A stretch of DNA of 64,000 nucleotides from CAIXSC01 sp046349935 (GTDB lineage: Bacteria; Planctomycetota; Planctomycetia; Pirellulales; Pirellulaceae). Shown one piece after another: positions 1-8,706 of the stretch. Location: contig JAXMBK010000003.1 of assembly GCA_046349935.1 (NCBI GenBank), positions 248,001 through 312,000 of the forward strand, written 5' to 3'. Every line of letters starts with the position of its first letter. Position 1 is the stretch's first letter. Position numbers and translations under genes: made by a program. The notes under the pieces were generated by a model. It saw only the letters and a program-made list of their open reading frames with translations, was not told where the DNA came from and did not search any database.

Positions 1-377
1 ACGGGCTCGACACGCTGATCGGCGAACGTGGCGTGCGCTTGAGCGGCGGTCAGCGTCAGCGGATCGCGATCGCACGCGCGATCCTCGCCGAACCAAAGAT
101 CCTGGTGCTCGACGAAGCCACCAGCAACCTCGACACCGACAGCGAGCGTCTTATACAGCAGAGTCTGCAGCAGTTGATGCACGGCCGCACCAGCTTCGTC
201 ATCGCGCATCGGCTCAGCACGATCGCCGACGCCGACCTGATCGTCGTGGTCGAAGACGGCCGCATCATCCAGACCGGCGCCCACGCGGAATTGATGGCCC
301 AAGGCGGCAAGTATCGCAGCATGGTCGAGCAACAAGTCCGCATGACGCTCGGCAACTTGGCGACCTCGACGCCTTAG
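1..377 (+). CDS. ABC transporter, C-terminal part of ATP-binding domain (5' end outside window)
   Basis: The reading frame is open from base 3 and its start lies before the window. The visible part is the second half of an ABC nucleotide-binding domain: signature LSGGQRQR, Walker B ILVLDEAT followed by the D-loop SNLD, and the switch histidine in AHRLST. The spacing and the tail VEDGRIIQTGAHAELMAQGG are typical of exporters in which a membrane domain precedes the ATPase (MsbA/LmrA-like). The substrate cannot be told. The preceding membrane domain is expected upstream but is not visible. Confidence 0.93.
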   Translation, partial: GLDTLIGERGVRLSGGQRQRIAIARAILAEPKILVLDEATSNLDTDSERLIQQSLQQLMHGRTSFVIAHRLSTIADADLIVVVEDGRIIQTGAHAELMAQGGKYRSMVEQQVRMTLGNLATSTP

Positions 378-383
378 GCCGAT

Positions 384-411
384 GGTGGGCCCGCGCTGCG
401 CTTGGCCCACC
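384..411. repeat. Palindrome with 8-bp stem, 3' of the ABC gene
   Basis: GGTGGGCC (384-391) and GGCCCACC (404-411) form a perfect 8-bp inverted repeat with a 12-base loop, a few bases after the ABC stop codon. No T-run follows, so a classic intrinsic terminator is not obvious. It may act as a 3' stabilising hairpin or belong to a genomic palindrome family. Confidence 0.6.
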
Positions 412-453
412 CTACATTCTCTCTGAGATCTACGAGTCCTCTGTGGCCAACCG

Positions 454-1800
454 TCACTCGGCGACCGACTTGCCGCCAACGGTGTTCACCGAGCGTACTC
501 GGTACACGTACTTACGATTGGGATCGGCCTTCGCGTCGACAAAACGCATCTCGACGAGCGGCTGCGTCGGCGTGTCGCTGTATTGCAAGTTTTGGAACAG
601 CGGCCGTCCGAACGGGTTCTTCCCCTGCTCGGGAACCGTCGCAATCACTTCGCCGTCGCGCTCGATCACAAAGCTCGCCAAGCCGCTTTCCAGATCCGCA
701 TCCGCTTCCCACGTCAACACGTTCCCCTGCAGTTGCACGTTCGTCGGCGCGGGCGGCGGCGATTCATCGTTGACGGCCGTGTCCTTGACGTACGCCATCC
801 ATTGCCGAGCGACTTGTTCGTTGGGCAGCCAACCGGCCTGACGCCGTTCGCCGGCGTACATCGACGCAGGTTGGGCTTCGAGTCCCGTGGGGGGAGCGAT
901 CCAGGCGGCGTCCGCAGGCATCGCACGCAACGTTTGGCCCTCGACAGGGAGGCGAGCGGCGAGGCAGGCATCGAGCCACGGGATGGCCAGATAGCGTTGA
1001 TTGCCGCACTCGTGCGCCGTCAAGGGATCAACGGCGACGCCCACCAAACCTCCCTTGCCGCGCACTTCGTTGAAGAACGTCTCGTTCGCCGGCCACACTC
1101 CGCCGAAGCGCGAGTCTTTCACGGTGACGCCCTCTTTCGTTCCCAGATTGCACATCATCGGCACTTGGAGCGCAGCGTCAGGAAGCGAGTGCGCCTTGAT
1201 GCTGGTCCGCGCCGGATCGGGTTGCAGCAGGGGCACGCCCGAACGGAGCCACGCCGCGGCCACTCGTTCCGGAAACAGCATTACCATCCCGCCCGCCCAG
1301 TGACCACCGCCGCTATGCCCCCACAGCGCCCAGGGAACTTGCGCCAATTCCGGTCGGCCCGATTTGGCGCCCAAATCGACGAGACACTTCTGAAACGTCG
1401 CCGCCGATCCATTGCGCGGATCGCACCACATCTGGCAATCGGCTTTCTCCGGCTGTTCGTACGCGGGGGAGAGCAGCGCGCAGTCATGTTTCTTCGCGAG
1501 CGCCTGCCAATGCAGGTCGTAGGCGCCGGTGAGTCCCGATTTGCACGAGCCTTCGCCGCAGCCATGTTGATGCACGATGACGCCGCGCAGCGGCTTCGCC
1601 TGCGGCGGAATCCAAATCGTGTAGTTGACTGCATACGGCAACCGCCCCGCCTCCTGCGACGCCTCATAGCGCACTCGGTAGTACGGCGGATCGGCCGCCG
1701 GAAAGACGTCGTACGGCGGCTGCTGCGCCCGCACGACGCTGCAGACGCCAAGAACCAAAATGATTGCCAGGACTTCTCGTCGCCCTTGTTCGCTTAACAT
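454..1800 (-). CDS. Secreted alpha/beta hydrolase with C-terminal fibronectin-III-like segment
   Basis: The 448-residue product begins with a signal peptide (hydrophobic residues about 9-22, ending VVRAQ). An alpha/beta-hydrolase core follows: the oxyanion-type VHQHGCGEG near residue 75 and the nucleophile elbow GHSGGG at 161-166 (Ser163). The last roughly 110 residues, after a PPPAPTNV linker, look like a fibronectin-III-like beta domain, common in planctomycete secreted enzymes. Substrate is unknown; ester or glycan-linked substrates are plausible given the acetylesterase-like neighbour. It is the last of three same-strand secreted-protein genes. Confidence 0.8.
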   Translation of the reverse strand: MLSEQGRREVLAIILVLGVCSVVRAQQPPYDVFPAADPPYYRVRYEASQEAGRLPYAVNYTIWIPPQAKPLRGVIVHQHGCGEGSCKSGLTGAYDLHWQALAKKHDCALLSPAYEQPEKADCQMWCDPRNGSAATFQKCLVDLGAKSGRPELAQVPWALWGHSGGGHWAGGMVMLFPERVAAAWLRSGVPLLQPDPARTSIKAHSLPDAALQVPMMCNLGTKEGVTVKDSRFGGVWPANETFFNEVRGKGGLVGVAVDPLTAHECGNQRYLAIPWLDACLAARLPVEGQTLRAMPADAAWIAPPTGLEAQPASMYAGERRQAGWLPNEQVARQWMAYVKDTAVNDESPPPAPTNVQLQGNVLTWEADADLESGLASFVIERDGEVIATVPEQGKNPFGRPLFQNLQYSDTPTQPLVEMRFVDAKADPNRKYVYRVRSVNTVGGKSVAE

Positions 1801-1866
1801 CGCCTACCCTCTCGAGGATGAATCGCTTCCGCCGCCGAAACCGCGATAGCCGCCGGCTCCACCGGT

Positions 1867-3123
1867 TTACTTCTCACGTTTCGCCTCACGCAACATCGAT
1901 AAATTGGCCTCCGCGAAGGCGCGCCCCATCAACGCAAACGTCTTGGCGCATCCCAAGTAATGGTAGCCGGCATTCGATGCGCCGCGTTTCCACACCGCCG
2001 CTTCGGCGGGCGAGATGATCTTCGCTTCGTAGGCCCGCAAGTATTCGCGCTTTTGTTCGTCGGTCATGGAACCGTCCGCGTTGGCGTGGTCCTTGTGCTT
2101 GGAGTTCAGAAAGTAGCTCATCTGTCGCACTTGATCGAACTTTTCGGCGATCGCCCCCAATTCCTCCGACCAAAACGGCGCCGTCTCCACCGCCGCCACA
2201 TTGCCCTGAAATTCCGGCAACTTGGCTGGCGCCGCCATCGCCTTGCGAAGCTCGAGCGTCTGCGGATTCGCCTTCGCCCCGCCGACTCCCAGCACGCCGA
2301 TGACGAACGGCATCTGAGGTGCATTCAGATCGCGACGTACATCGCGAATGAAGTGGGCCATCGCTTGGCTGTAGGCGTCGTAACCGCCCGGCTGAGAGCG
2401 GTTGGGATACGTCCCCGAATCGACGAGGTCGTTCCAACCTTGAAACCAGACGAATCCCGCCAGCTCATAGCCCTGCTCAGCCTCATACTCGGGGCACACG
2501 CGTTTGACATCCGACAAGACCTGCTTCACGTGCTCGATCATGAGCCGATAGTAGACGCCCGTTTCCTTCTCCTTTGCCGCCTTCACGGCAGCGACATCCT
2601 TGCCCTGCTTCTGCATGTCGGCCAATTGGCGTTCGGAGAACACGTACGGTCCGGCGCTCGGGGGACGAAAGTCGGTATGCAAACTCTTGCCGCCCCACGC
2701 CGTCTTGATGATCAGCACGGGTTCCTCAAATGCGTCATCCATCGTGATTCCAAACGTAAACTCAGGTCCGATCTTGCCGCCGTCTTCGCCCGGTCGACGG
2801 CGCGATCCGTAGCCGGCCGTGAGGCGCCCGTGCCCTTCGCCGTTCTGATCGCCCGAGCCTGTGAAATACGAAATCCAAGCACCGTCGCAAACACGCGGAC
2901 TGCCCTCCGAGTTGCGCATCTTTTTGAGCAGTTCGGCAGTCGCCGGGTCGTCGGCCAAGTAGTCGAACGTCTCCACCTTGGCATGGCCCTCCATATTCGA
3001 CTGCCCCGCCAGGATGAAGACCTTCAGCGGCTTGCGATCGGCCGCGACGAGGCTCGCGTGACCGACAAGCGCGAGGAGGGCGAATAGGAGATAGATGCGT
3101 CCGCGACGAAAGGGGCTGTTCAT
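1867..3123 (-). CDS. Secreted sialate O-acetylesterase-like (SASA/DUF303) esterase
   Basis: The 418-residue product has a signal peptide (LLFALLALVGHASLVAA) and then FILAGQSNMEGHA, the GDS/SASA hydrolase block with Ser42 as expected nucleophile. The C-terminal ASNAGYHYLG block supplies the His of the usual catalytic motif. WGGKSL and FVWFQGWND are further family blocks. The frame extends upstream to 3309, but the ATG at 3123 directly precedes the signal peptide and avoids overlap with the next gene. The family removes acetyl groups from sugars, so extracellular glycan deacetylation is inferred. Confidence 0.85.
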   Translation of the reverse strand: MNSPFRRGRIYLLFALLALVGHASLVAADRKPLKVFILAGQSNMEGHAKVETFDYLADDPATAELLKKMRNSEGSPRVCDGAWISYFTGSGDQNGEGHGRLTAGYGSRRRPGEDGGKIGPEFTFGITMDDAFEEPVLIIKTAWGGKSLHTDFRPPSAGPYVFSERQLADMQKQGKDVAAVKAAKEKETGVYYRLMIEHVKQVLSDVKRVCPEYEAEQGYELAGFVWFQGWNDLVDSGTYPNRSQPGGYDAYSQAMAHFIRDVRRDLNAPQMPFVIGVLGVGGAKANPQTLELRKAMAAPAKLPEFQGNVAAVETAPFWSEELGAIAEKFDQVRQMSYFLNSKHKDHANADGSMTDEQKREYLRAYEAKIISPAEAAVWKRGASNAGYHYLGCAKTFALMGRAFAEANLSMLREAKREK

Positions 3124-3209
3124 CAGTATTGTGTGGTTTGCAGGGGTGAGTGAGAGTGTGGAGGCACGGTAGATCACGGGCCGGCGCGGCGTTTGCCGCG
3201 GGCTGAATC

Positions 3210-4487
3210 CTACTTGGATTCGATCACTTGGGCTTGGGGATCGGACTTCACGGCCGTGGAGTATCCATCGACCGTATTGCCCGACAGGGCGGCGGTGGAT
3301 TGGGCCCAAACCCAGATGGCGGACCCCTGCTTCGGCTGGCGACTCGTAAACGAGTTGCCCTGGATGGTCGCCTTTCCTTGAACCAAGAGGGCCGCGACGC
3401 CGCCGCCCGAGATGCGGTTGTTCGCAATGACGGCGGTCGACTGATCCTTGACGGCGACGATCGGCGGCACGCCGCCCGCTCGCGAGAGATCATTGTCGAC
3501 GATCACCGCGTTCGAACCTTCCGTCACCCCGATCGCGACCAGCTTGTTGTCGCGACACACGTTGCCGCGCACGAGCGGGCTCGCGCCGTCTCGACAACCG
3601 ATCCCCGCCATTTCATTCTCGTAGCACTCGTTCGACACCACGGTCGGCGCCGTCCCCGGCATGCGAATTCCGATTCCCGCTCGACGGTTTTGGTAACACT
3701 TGTTGCCGCGAATCACGGGGCGTGAACCTTCGCGACAGCCGATGCCGGCGCGGACATTCTGAAAGCAAAGATTGTCGATGATCAGGGGATTCGCCGCTCG
3801 ACAGCCGATCCCAGCGCGCAGATTCTCGCTGCATCGATTGCCGCGAATGATCGGCTCGGCCCCCTCCGCCGCGCCAATGCCGCCGCCCATATTGCGATAG
3901 ACCCGATTGCCCGCCACCAAGGGCGCGGTCTTTGTTCCTGCTCTTCCCAAGATGCCGATGCCGACGTCGCCGTTGTGATGCACGACGCAGTGGAGCACCT
4001 CACACGTAACGCCTGCGATCTGGATGGCGGGCGACGATCCCTCGGCTTGCACCGATCCTTCATCGTCGCCGAGTTCTTCCCCGCGCGAGTCGAAATGCTG
4101 CTGCCAACGTTGCTCGTCGTATAGGCCGACATGGGTCACGGTGAAGCCGTCGAGCACACAGGCCTCGGCCATCGCGACTCCCGGCCCCTCCCCTTCCGCG
4201 CCTCCGCCGTCGATCACCGTCGCCGCAGCGCGAGCCAACACGCCGTCGGCGTTCAACTGGCTCCCGCCCGCACTGCGCAGCGACACGCCTGCCTTGAGTC
4301 GGATTCGCTCGCGGTAAACGCCCGCCGAGACGAGCACCACGTCGCCAGCGACTGCGGCCTCGAGCGCTGCTTGGATCGACGGTTTGTCTTGCGGCACTTT
4401 GATCTCGGCTGCCGACGCTTTCTCAACCGCCGCCGTCCAAAGCAGCGCGAGCATCAGAAGCGGAAAGGGCCGATGTGGATTCAACAT
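3210..4487 (-). CDS. Secreted right-handed beta-helix protein (NosD/DUF1565-like)
   Basis: The 425-residue product has a signal peptide ending in AASAA-type sequence. VPQDKPSIQAALEAAVAGDVV follows, in the style of the N-terminal cap of pectin-lyase-fold proteins. A long run of about 23-residue coils then follows, such as PVIRGNKCYQNRRAGIG and PLVRGNVCRDNKLVAIG. Such repeats form a parallel beta-helix, often a carbohydrate-binding or lyase scaffold. No catalytic residues can be assigned. It is first of the three secreted-protein genes on this strand. Confidence 0.85.
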   Translation of the reverse strand: MLNPHRPFPLLMLALLWTAAVEKASAAEIKVPQDKPSIQAALEAAVAGDVVLVSAGVYRERIRLKAGVSLRSAGGSQLNADGVLARAAATVIDGGGAEGEGPGVAMAEACVLDGFTVTHVGLYDEQRWQQHFDSRGEELGDDEGSVQAEGSSPAIQIAGVTCEVLHCVVHHNGDVGIGILGRAGTKTAPLVAGNRVYRNMGGGIGAAEGAEPIIRGNRCSENLRAGIGCRAANPLIIDNLCFQNVRAGIGCREGSRPVIRGNKCYQNRRAGIGIRMPGTAPTVVSNECYENEMAGIGCRDGASPLVRGNVCRDNKLVAIGVTEGSNAVIVDNDLSRAGGVPPIVAVKDQSTAVIANNRISGGGVAALLVQGKATIQGNSFTSRQPKQGSAIWVWAQSTAALSGNTVDGYSTAVKSDPQAQVIESK

Positions 4488-4561
4488 GGCGGCGAGTATA
4501 GACCGGCGAGTAAGCCCGTCGCCACAGTGGACCGGCGCATCGATCGCCTCTCAGCGCCGCG

Positions 4562-7500
4562 TTAAGGGAATTGTTTCCGCTCCGGCAAGCCTGTTTCCCA
4601 GGACCATTCGTAGACGCTCGGCAACCGCTCGCGAGAGTCGCCCGCCGCCTGGCCTTCCCAGCGTTCGGACGATGTCACCAGATTGAGCGTCTTTCCGTCC
4701 GGCGACCATTGGCCATGGACGTACTTCGGCCCGTCCTCATCGCCCAGTTCCCGCAACACGGCACCCGTCGCCGCATCCAGCACTTTGAGTCGGTTTCCGG
4801 CCAGCAGCGCCAATTTGCTTCCATCCGGCGAAAACCGCATGCCTGCGACTCGAACCAGCGAGTCGCGAGCGTCCGACGTCGGTCGCGGCTGGTATCGCAT
4901 GGCGACTTCTCCCGATTCGGTGTTCCAGACATATGCTTCGCCCAGATATCCGGCGGCCGCCGTCATTCGACCGTCGCTCGACACCGCGAGGCACACCGCA
5001 CCCTGCGTTCCAAAGGCCATTTCATAAGAACGGAGCTCGGCGCCGGTCGACAACGCGCGCCGCACGACTTGCCCCAGGTCCGTCGCATGCACGACGAACG
5101 ACTCATCGGGCCCAAACACGACGCCGGCTCGAGCGTCCACGGGGTACTCTCCGATCCGCGTTCCCGTGTGCTGGGCAGCGTCGAGCCGCAGGAGTCTCAA
5201 CGACCAAAAGTGACGTGCGTCCAAGACGGGCGGATCGGTCGGAATCGTCGCCAACTCCGACCGTTCATGAATGGTCGCCGCGACGTAGGTTCGCGACGGG
5301 GAAACATGCAGCGCGGTGATGCGTCGCCCCTGGGACACGCGGAATCCTGAATACTGACGCGTCTCTTTGTTTAGCAAGTCGATCGCTTCGCCTTCTTGAG
5401 TCAGCATGATGCGGCCGTCGGGCGAGAGAACTCCCAGCTCCGACCGTTGCACCAACCAAACGCGACTCTGCGACGATTTCGACCAATCCCAAACATGCAG
5501 TCGTACGACGCTGGGGTCTAACCCTTGAGCCAAATCGGCGACGCGCACCGTCTGCCCCAACTGAGTTGATTCAGCCGGCCCAAGGCAGGCCAGGACGGGA
5601 GCGTTGTCGGACATGACGGGTCGAGTGGCGGGGGTGAAAATGCGCCACGCCGCCCCCTGTTCGTCCAACGAATTCGACTCCTTCGACCCGAGCTGACACG
5701 GATCAACGTGCAACGCCGTCAATTTGCCGGCGCCGCTGAACAGGCAGTACACCGCGATGGCCGGCGACCGGCCGTCCGGTCGCGCGGCCCCGGCGAAGTC
5801 CGCCGGCAGGATGCCGTACACGTAACGCTCAACGCCGTCGCGCTGCAGCCGTTTCTCGTCGGCGTCGGGGTGGATGCGCCGCATCACGTCGACGCTGATT
5901 CGATCGCCGACGACGTTGCGAAACCCGCGGTCCCGCAACCAGTTCTGAGCCGCGTCTGCGGTGATTGCTCCCGAAAGCTCCTGGGGGATCTTCTTGAGCC
6001 ACGTTTCGGTCCAGCGGCGTTCGGCCTCCGTCGCGTTGTTCGCTTGCACTTCGATCGCGTCGACGCTTGCAGCGCCCTCGTCGGGCGGCGTATTGGTCTT
6101 ACGTCGATACGTATACAGCACTCGTTCGTCGCCCGCCTTGGTTGCGAACGCGTCGGGGCGCGGGCCGCCGGCGCGCGTCACGCACACCCGCAGCGTGTCG
6201 CCCGTAACTTTGTGCCGACCACGGACCGTTCCTTTCCACAGTCGAAAGTCGATGGCATTCTCGCCTTCCTCTTCCACGATCTTCAGCCGCCCCGACTCTC
6301 CTGCGATCTCGGTTCCATTGGGCGCTGTCTGCGGACGCGAGAAGCGCGTGCCGTCGACGACCAGTCGTTCGTTATACAGTTGATCTTGCGGCCAAGGCTT
6401 CCCATCTTGTTCGCGTTCCACCAACTGCCATTCGCCCTGCAATGCCGCGAGCGACTTCTCTTCGGCAGCCTGCTGCCACATCATGGCCGTGGTGATCATG
6501 CCGGCCAGCAACGCGAGCGAAACGAAGATCTTGGTCATACGGCGTCTAGCTTTTTGGCGGAAGGAGAGAGTGTGCGACTCGCGGCCTTCGTTCGCCGGCG
6601 CGGGACGCAATTCGGAAGGAAGCGTGCAAGACTCGGGTTGCTGGACGTGCGCCAGGCACCGCTCCAAGAGGTCGGCCGCCTCAGCGGCCGTCTGGATGCG
6701 GTCCGCGGGTCGCTTCGACATCAGCTTGCTGATCAGCAGACATAACCACGGCGGGACGGCGGCGTTGACTTCGCGAATACGCCGCGGCTCGTCGTCGACG
6801 ATTCGCCGAAGAACGCCCACCGTCGAGTCGGCGCGAAAAGGCGGTCGACCGGTGCACATGGTGTAGAGCACGCTGCCGAGGCTGAACAAGTCGCTGCGTG
6901 CATCGACTGGTTCGCCGACCGCCTGCTCGGGCGACATGAACTGCGGCGTCCCCGGGTGGAAGCCGCTGCGCGTGAGCGACGCGTCGTCGACGGCGAGCGC
7001 CAACCCGAAGTCGGTGATCATCGCCCGCTCGACGCCTTGATCGAGCAGGATGTTGGAAGGCTTAATGTCGCGGTGGACGAGCCCCTGTTGGTGAGCGGCG
7101 GCGAGGCCGGAGGCGATCTGCCTGCCAATCCGCAAGACCTCGCAGATCTGCAGCGGCCCGCTGCGATCAATGCGGGCCTGCAGCGAATCGCCGGCGACGA
7201 ATTGCATTACCAGGAAAGGAACGTCGCGTTCCGTCTCAACGTTGTAGATCGGCACGACATGCTCATGCACGATCGCCGCCGCCGCCCGCGCCTCGCGCGA
7301 GAAGCGTCGTCGAGCGGCGCCGTTGTCCATCAGCAAAGGGGTCAATACCTTCACCGCGACCGGCCGATTCAGCTCCGAGTCGAACGCTTTGAAGACGACT
7401 CCCATTCCGCCGGCGCCGATCAGTCGCTCGACTTCGTACCGCCCCAGCCGACCGAGCATTTCAGGATGGGACGGAGGCGAGAGCAACTGCTTGGCCATTG

Positions 7501-7807
7501 TTTCCGTCCAGCCGTTCGCCCTTTCCAAGCGGCGAAAGGGACGACGCCAAGGCAACGTATCGCCTGTCAGCCCGTCGTCTCCTGGCGTCCCCTCTGCCGA
7601 TGCGCTGGCCGTGAAGTCCTCGTCGGAAAGGGCGTCGCCGACTTTCATCCATTCGCTAGGCAGCGCGGCGAGCTCGTCGAGTCGACGCTGACAGCTGCGA
7701 CACTGCTCGACGTGATCCATCACGTCGGTGAATTCAAGACTGGATGGTTCCGCATCGAGCGCTGATCGCAGCGCGTCTTCATCGCACAGGAACGGCTTAC
7801 GATTCAT
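4562..7807 (-). CDS. Zinc-finger / serine-threonine kinase / TIGR03067 / WD-like fusion protein
   Basis: This 1081-residue protein starts with an anti-sigma-type HxxxCxxC motif (His32, Cys36, Cys39). A complete Hanks kinase follows at about 123-385: glycine loop GAGGMG, Lys153, HRD at 245-247, DFG at 266-268, and GTPQFMSPEQ. A transmembrane segment at about 424-444 leads to a TIGR03067 domain (about 455-565, LQGEWQLV) and a long C-terminal region with WD-like blades (for example MRFSPDGSKLALLAG). The topology suggests a cytoplasmic kinase with an external sensor. Its ATG overlaps the stop of the upstream sigma factor by 4 bp, so the two are translationally coupled. Confidence 0.9.
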   Translation of the reverse strand: MNRKPFLCDEDALRSALDAEPSSLEFTDVMDHVEQCRSCQRRLDELAALPSEWMKVGDALSDEDFTASASAEGTPGDDGLTGDTLPWRRPFRRLERANGWTETMAKQLLSPPSHPEMLGRLGRYEVERLIGAGGMGVVFKAFDSELNRPVAVKVLTPLLMDNGAARRRFSREARAAAAIVHEHVVPIYNVETERDVPFLVMQFVAGDSLQARIDRSGPLQICEVLRIGRQIASGLAAAHQQGLVHRDIKPSNILLDQGVERAMITDFGLALAVDDASLTRSGFHPGTPQFMSPEQAVGEPVDARSDLFSLGSVLYTMCTGRPPFRADSTVGVLRRIVDDEPRRIREVNAAVPPWLCLLISKLMSKRPADRIQTAAEAADLLERCLAHVQQPESCTLPSELRPAPANEGRESHTLSFRQKARRRMTKIFVSLALLAGMITTAMMWQQAAEEKSLAALQGEWQLVEREQDGKPWPQDQLYNERLVVDGTRFSRPQTAPNGTEIAGESGRLKIVEEEGENAIDFRLWKGTVRGRHKVTGDTLRVCVTRAGGPRPDAFATKAGDERVLYTYRRKTNTPPDEGAASVDAIEVQANNATEAERRWTETWLKKIPQELSGAITADAAQNWLRDRGFRNVVGDRISVDVMRRIHPDADEKRLQRDGVERYVYGILPADFAGAARPDGRSPAIAVYCLFSGAGKLTALHVDPCQLGSKESNSLDEQGAAWRIFTPATRPVMSDNAPVLACLGPAESTQLGQTVRVADLAQGLDPSVVRLHVWDWSKSSQSRVWLVQRSELGVLSPDGRIMLTQEGEAIDLLNKETRQYSGFRVSQGRRITALHVSPSRTYVAATIHERSELATIPTDPPVLDARHFWSLRLLRLDAAQHTGTRIGEYPVDARAGVVFGPDESFVVHATDLGQVVRRALSTGAELRSYEMAFGTQGAVCLAVSSDGRMTAAAGYLGEAYVWNTESGEVAMRYQPRPTSDARDSLVRVAGMRFSPDGSKLALLAGNRLKVLDAATGAVLRELGDEDGPKYVHGQWSPDGKTLNLVTSSERWEGQAAGDSRERLPSVYEWSWETGLPERKQFP

Positions 7808-8400
7808 GACTGCTCCTCGTGTTCTTGAACAAGTTTCTTGATTCGCGCCATCACCCGACTACGCGCGAAATAGATATTGGCCGGCCTCGTCCGCAGTCGC
7901 TCGGCCGCCTCCTCGATCGATAGCCCTTCGAGATGGGTCAGCCAAAACGCCAGCCACGTATGTTCGGCCACCGAGCTGCGTACTTGCTCCGCCGCCCACT
8001 GAAACACCTTTCGCTCGTATTCCAGATCCAGTTGCGAAGAAACCTCGTCCGTCCCGCTCACAGCCGACAACGCTGCGACAACCGCCTCGCCGCCGCCGAG
8101 CGGTCGCTTGCTAGAACGCGTGAGGATGTCGATCGCTTCGTTGCGTGCGATCCGCAGCAGCCATGCGCGAAAGCGGCCGCGATCCGGCCGCTCGAGCCAG
8201 CTTCCGATCGAACGCGCGACGGCCAGAAGCACTTCTTGCACCAGGTTGTCGGCGTCCGCCGCCTGCAGTCCGCGTCCGCGAGCGACGCGGAACAGGACTC
8301 GTCCGTACAACCGTACAAACTCGTCCCACGCCGCCCGATCGTCCGAATCCTGCAGGCGCAGAAGCAAACTGACGCGTGTTTCCAGGGAACTGGTCGACAT
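7804..8400 (-). CDS. ECF-type RNA polymerase sigma factor
   Basis: The 198-residue product has region 2 (WDEFVRLYGRVLFRVARG, then NLVQEVLLAVARSI) and region 4 (LTHLEGLSIEEAAERL, a helix-turn-helix). The frame extends 19 codons further upstream, but the ATG at 8400 (MSTSSLETRVSLLLRL) matches the usual start of this planctomycete ECF type. It overlaps the kinase gene by 4 bp. The kinase carries an anti-sigma-like zinc finger, which suggests that it regulates this sigma factor directly. Confidence 0.9.
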   Translation of the reverse strand: MSTSSLETRVSLLLRLQDSDDRAAWDEFVRLYGRVLFRVARGRGLQAADADNLVQEVLLAVARSIGSWLERPDRGRFRAWLLRIARNEAIDILTRSSKRPLGGGEAVVAALSAVSGTDEVSSQLDLEYERKVFQWAAEQVRSSVAEHTWLAFWLTHLEGLSIEEAAERLRTRPANIYFARSRVMARIKKLVQEHEEQS

Positions 8401-8520
8401 GTCCGCATACTCGCCATGGGCCCAAATGAATCGAACAGTGATTAGACTCGCCGACAACTCTGCTTCTTGCGCGCGACCGCCCAGGTTTTTGGAGGTTTTC
8501 GATGAGGAGCGGCCTTCGTA

Positions 8521-8636
8521 GTGGACCGCTCCGTCGGTCCAACTCTCGACGGCCGCGACGCCGCCTGGAATTCACTACAATTCAGAGCCGTCCCCAACTG
8601 CACCTTTGCGTTGGATCGCGGAGCGATCCACGACAT
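8521..8636. repeat. REPIN-like element, copy 1 (two inverted palindromic ends)
   Basis: The left end TGGACCGCTCCGTCGGTCCA (8522-8541) and right end TGGATCGCGGAGCGATCCA (8612-8630) are each palindromic. The reverse complement of the right end closely matches the left, so the unit of about 109 bp is an inverted pair. A second unit with the same ends and order lies at 11206-11307. It occupies the 8401-8706 gap between the divergent sigma-factor and sialidase genes. Confidence 0.7.
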
Positions 8637-8644
8637 TTTCACCA

Positions 8645-8688
8645 GATCGCGGAGCGATCAGCGACGATTTGGATCACGGAGCGATCCA
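8645..8688. repeat. Two further palindromes of the same family
   Basis: GATCGCGGAGCGATC (8645-8659) and TGGATCACGGAGCGATCCA (8670-8688) are variants of the right end of the adjacent REPIN-like unit. They sit just upstream of the sialidase-esterase start codon and may fold in its 5' untranslated region. Confidence 0.65.
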
Positions 8689-8706
8689 CGCCGAAGGGAA
8701 CTCGCC

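Noticed and set aside
1960..3087. 375-codon plus-strand open frame
   Set aside because: Antisense to the acetylesterase-like gene with GQSNMEG; arginine-rich and without recognisable motifs.
8521..8706. N-terminal extension of the sialidase (starting MDRSVGPT)
   Set aside because: The extension is read through the palindromic repeat; the same MDRSVGPT start appears at 11205 for the same reason, and a signal peptide begins at 8707.
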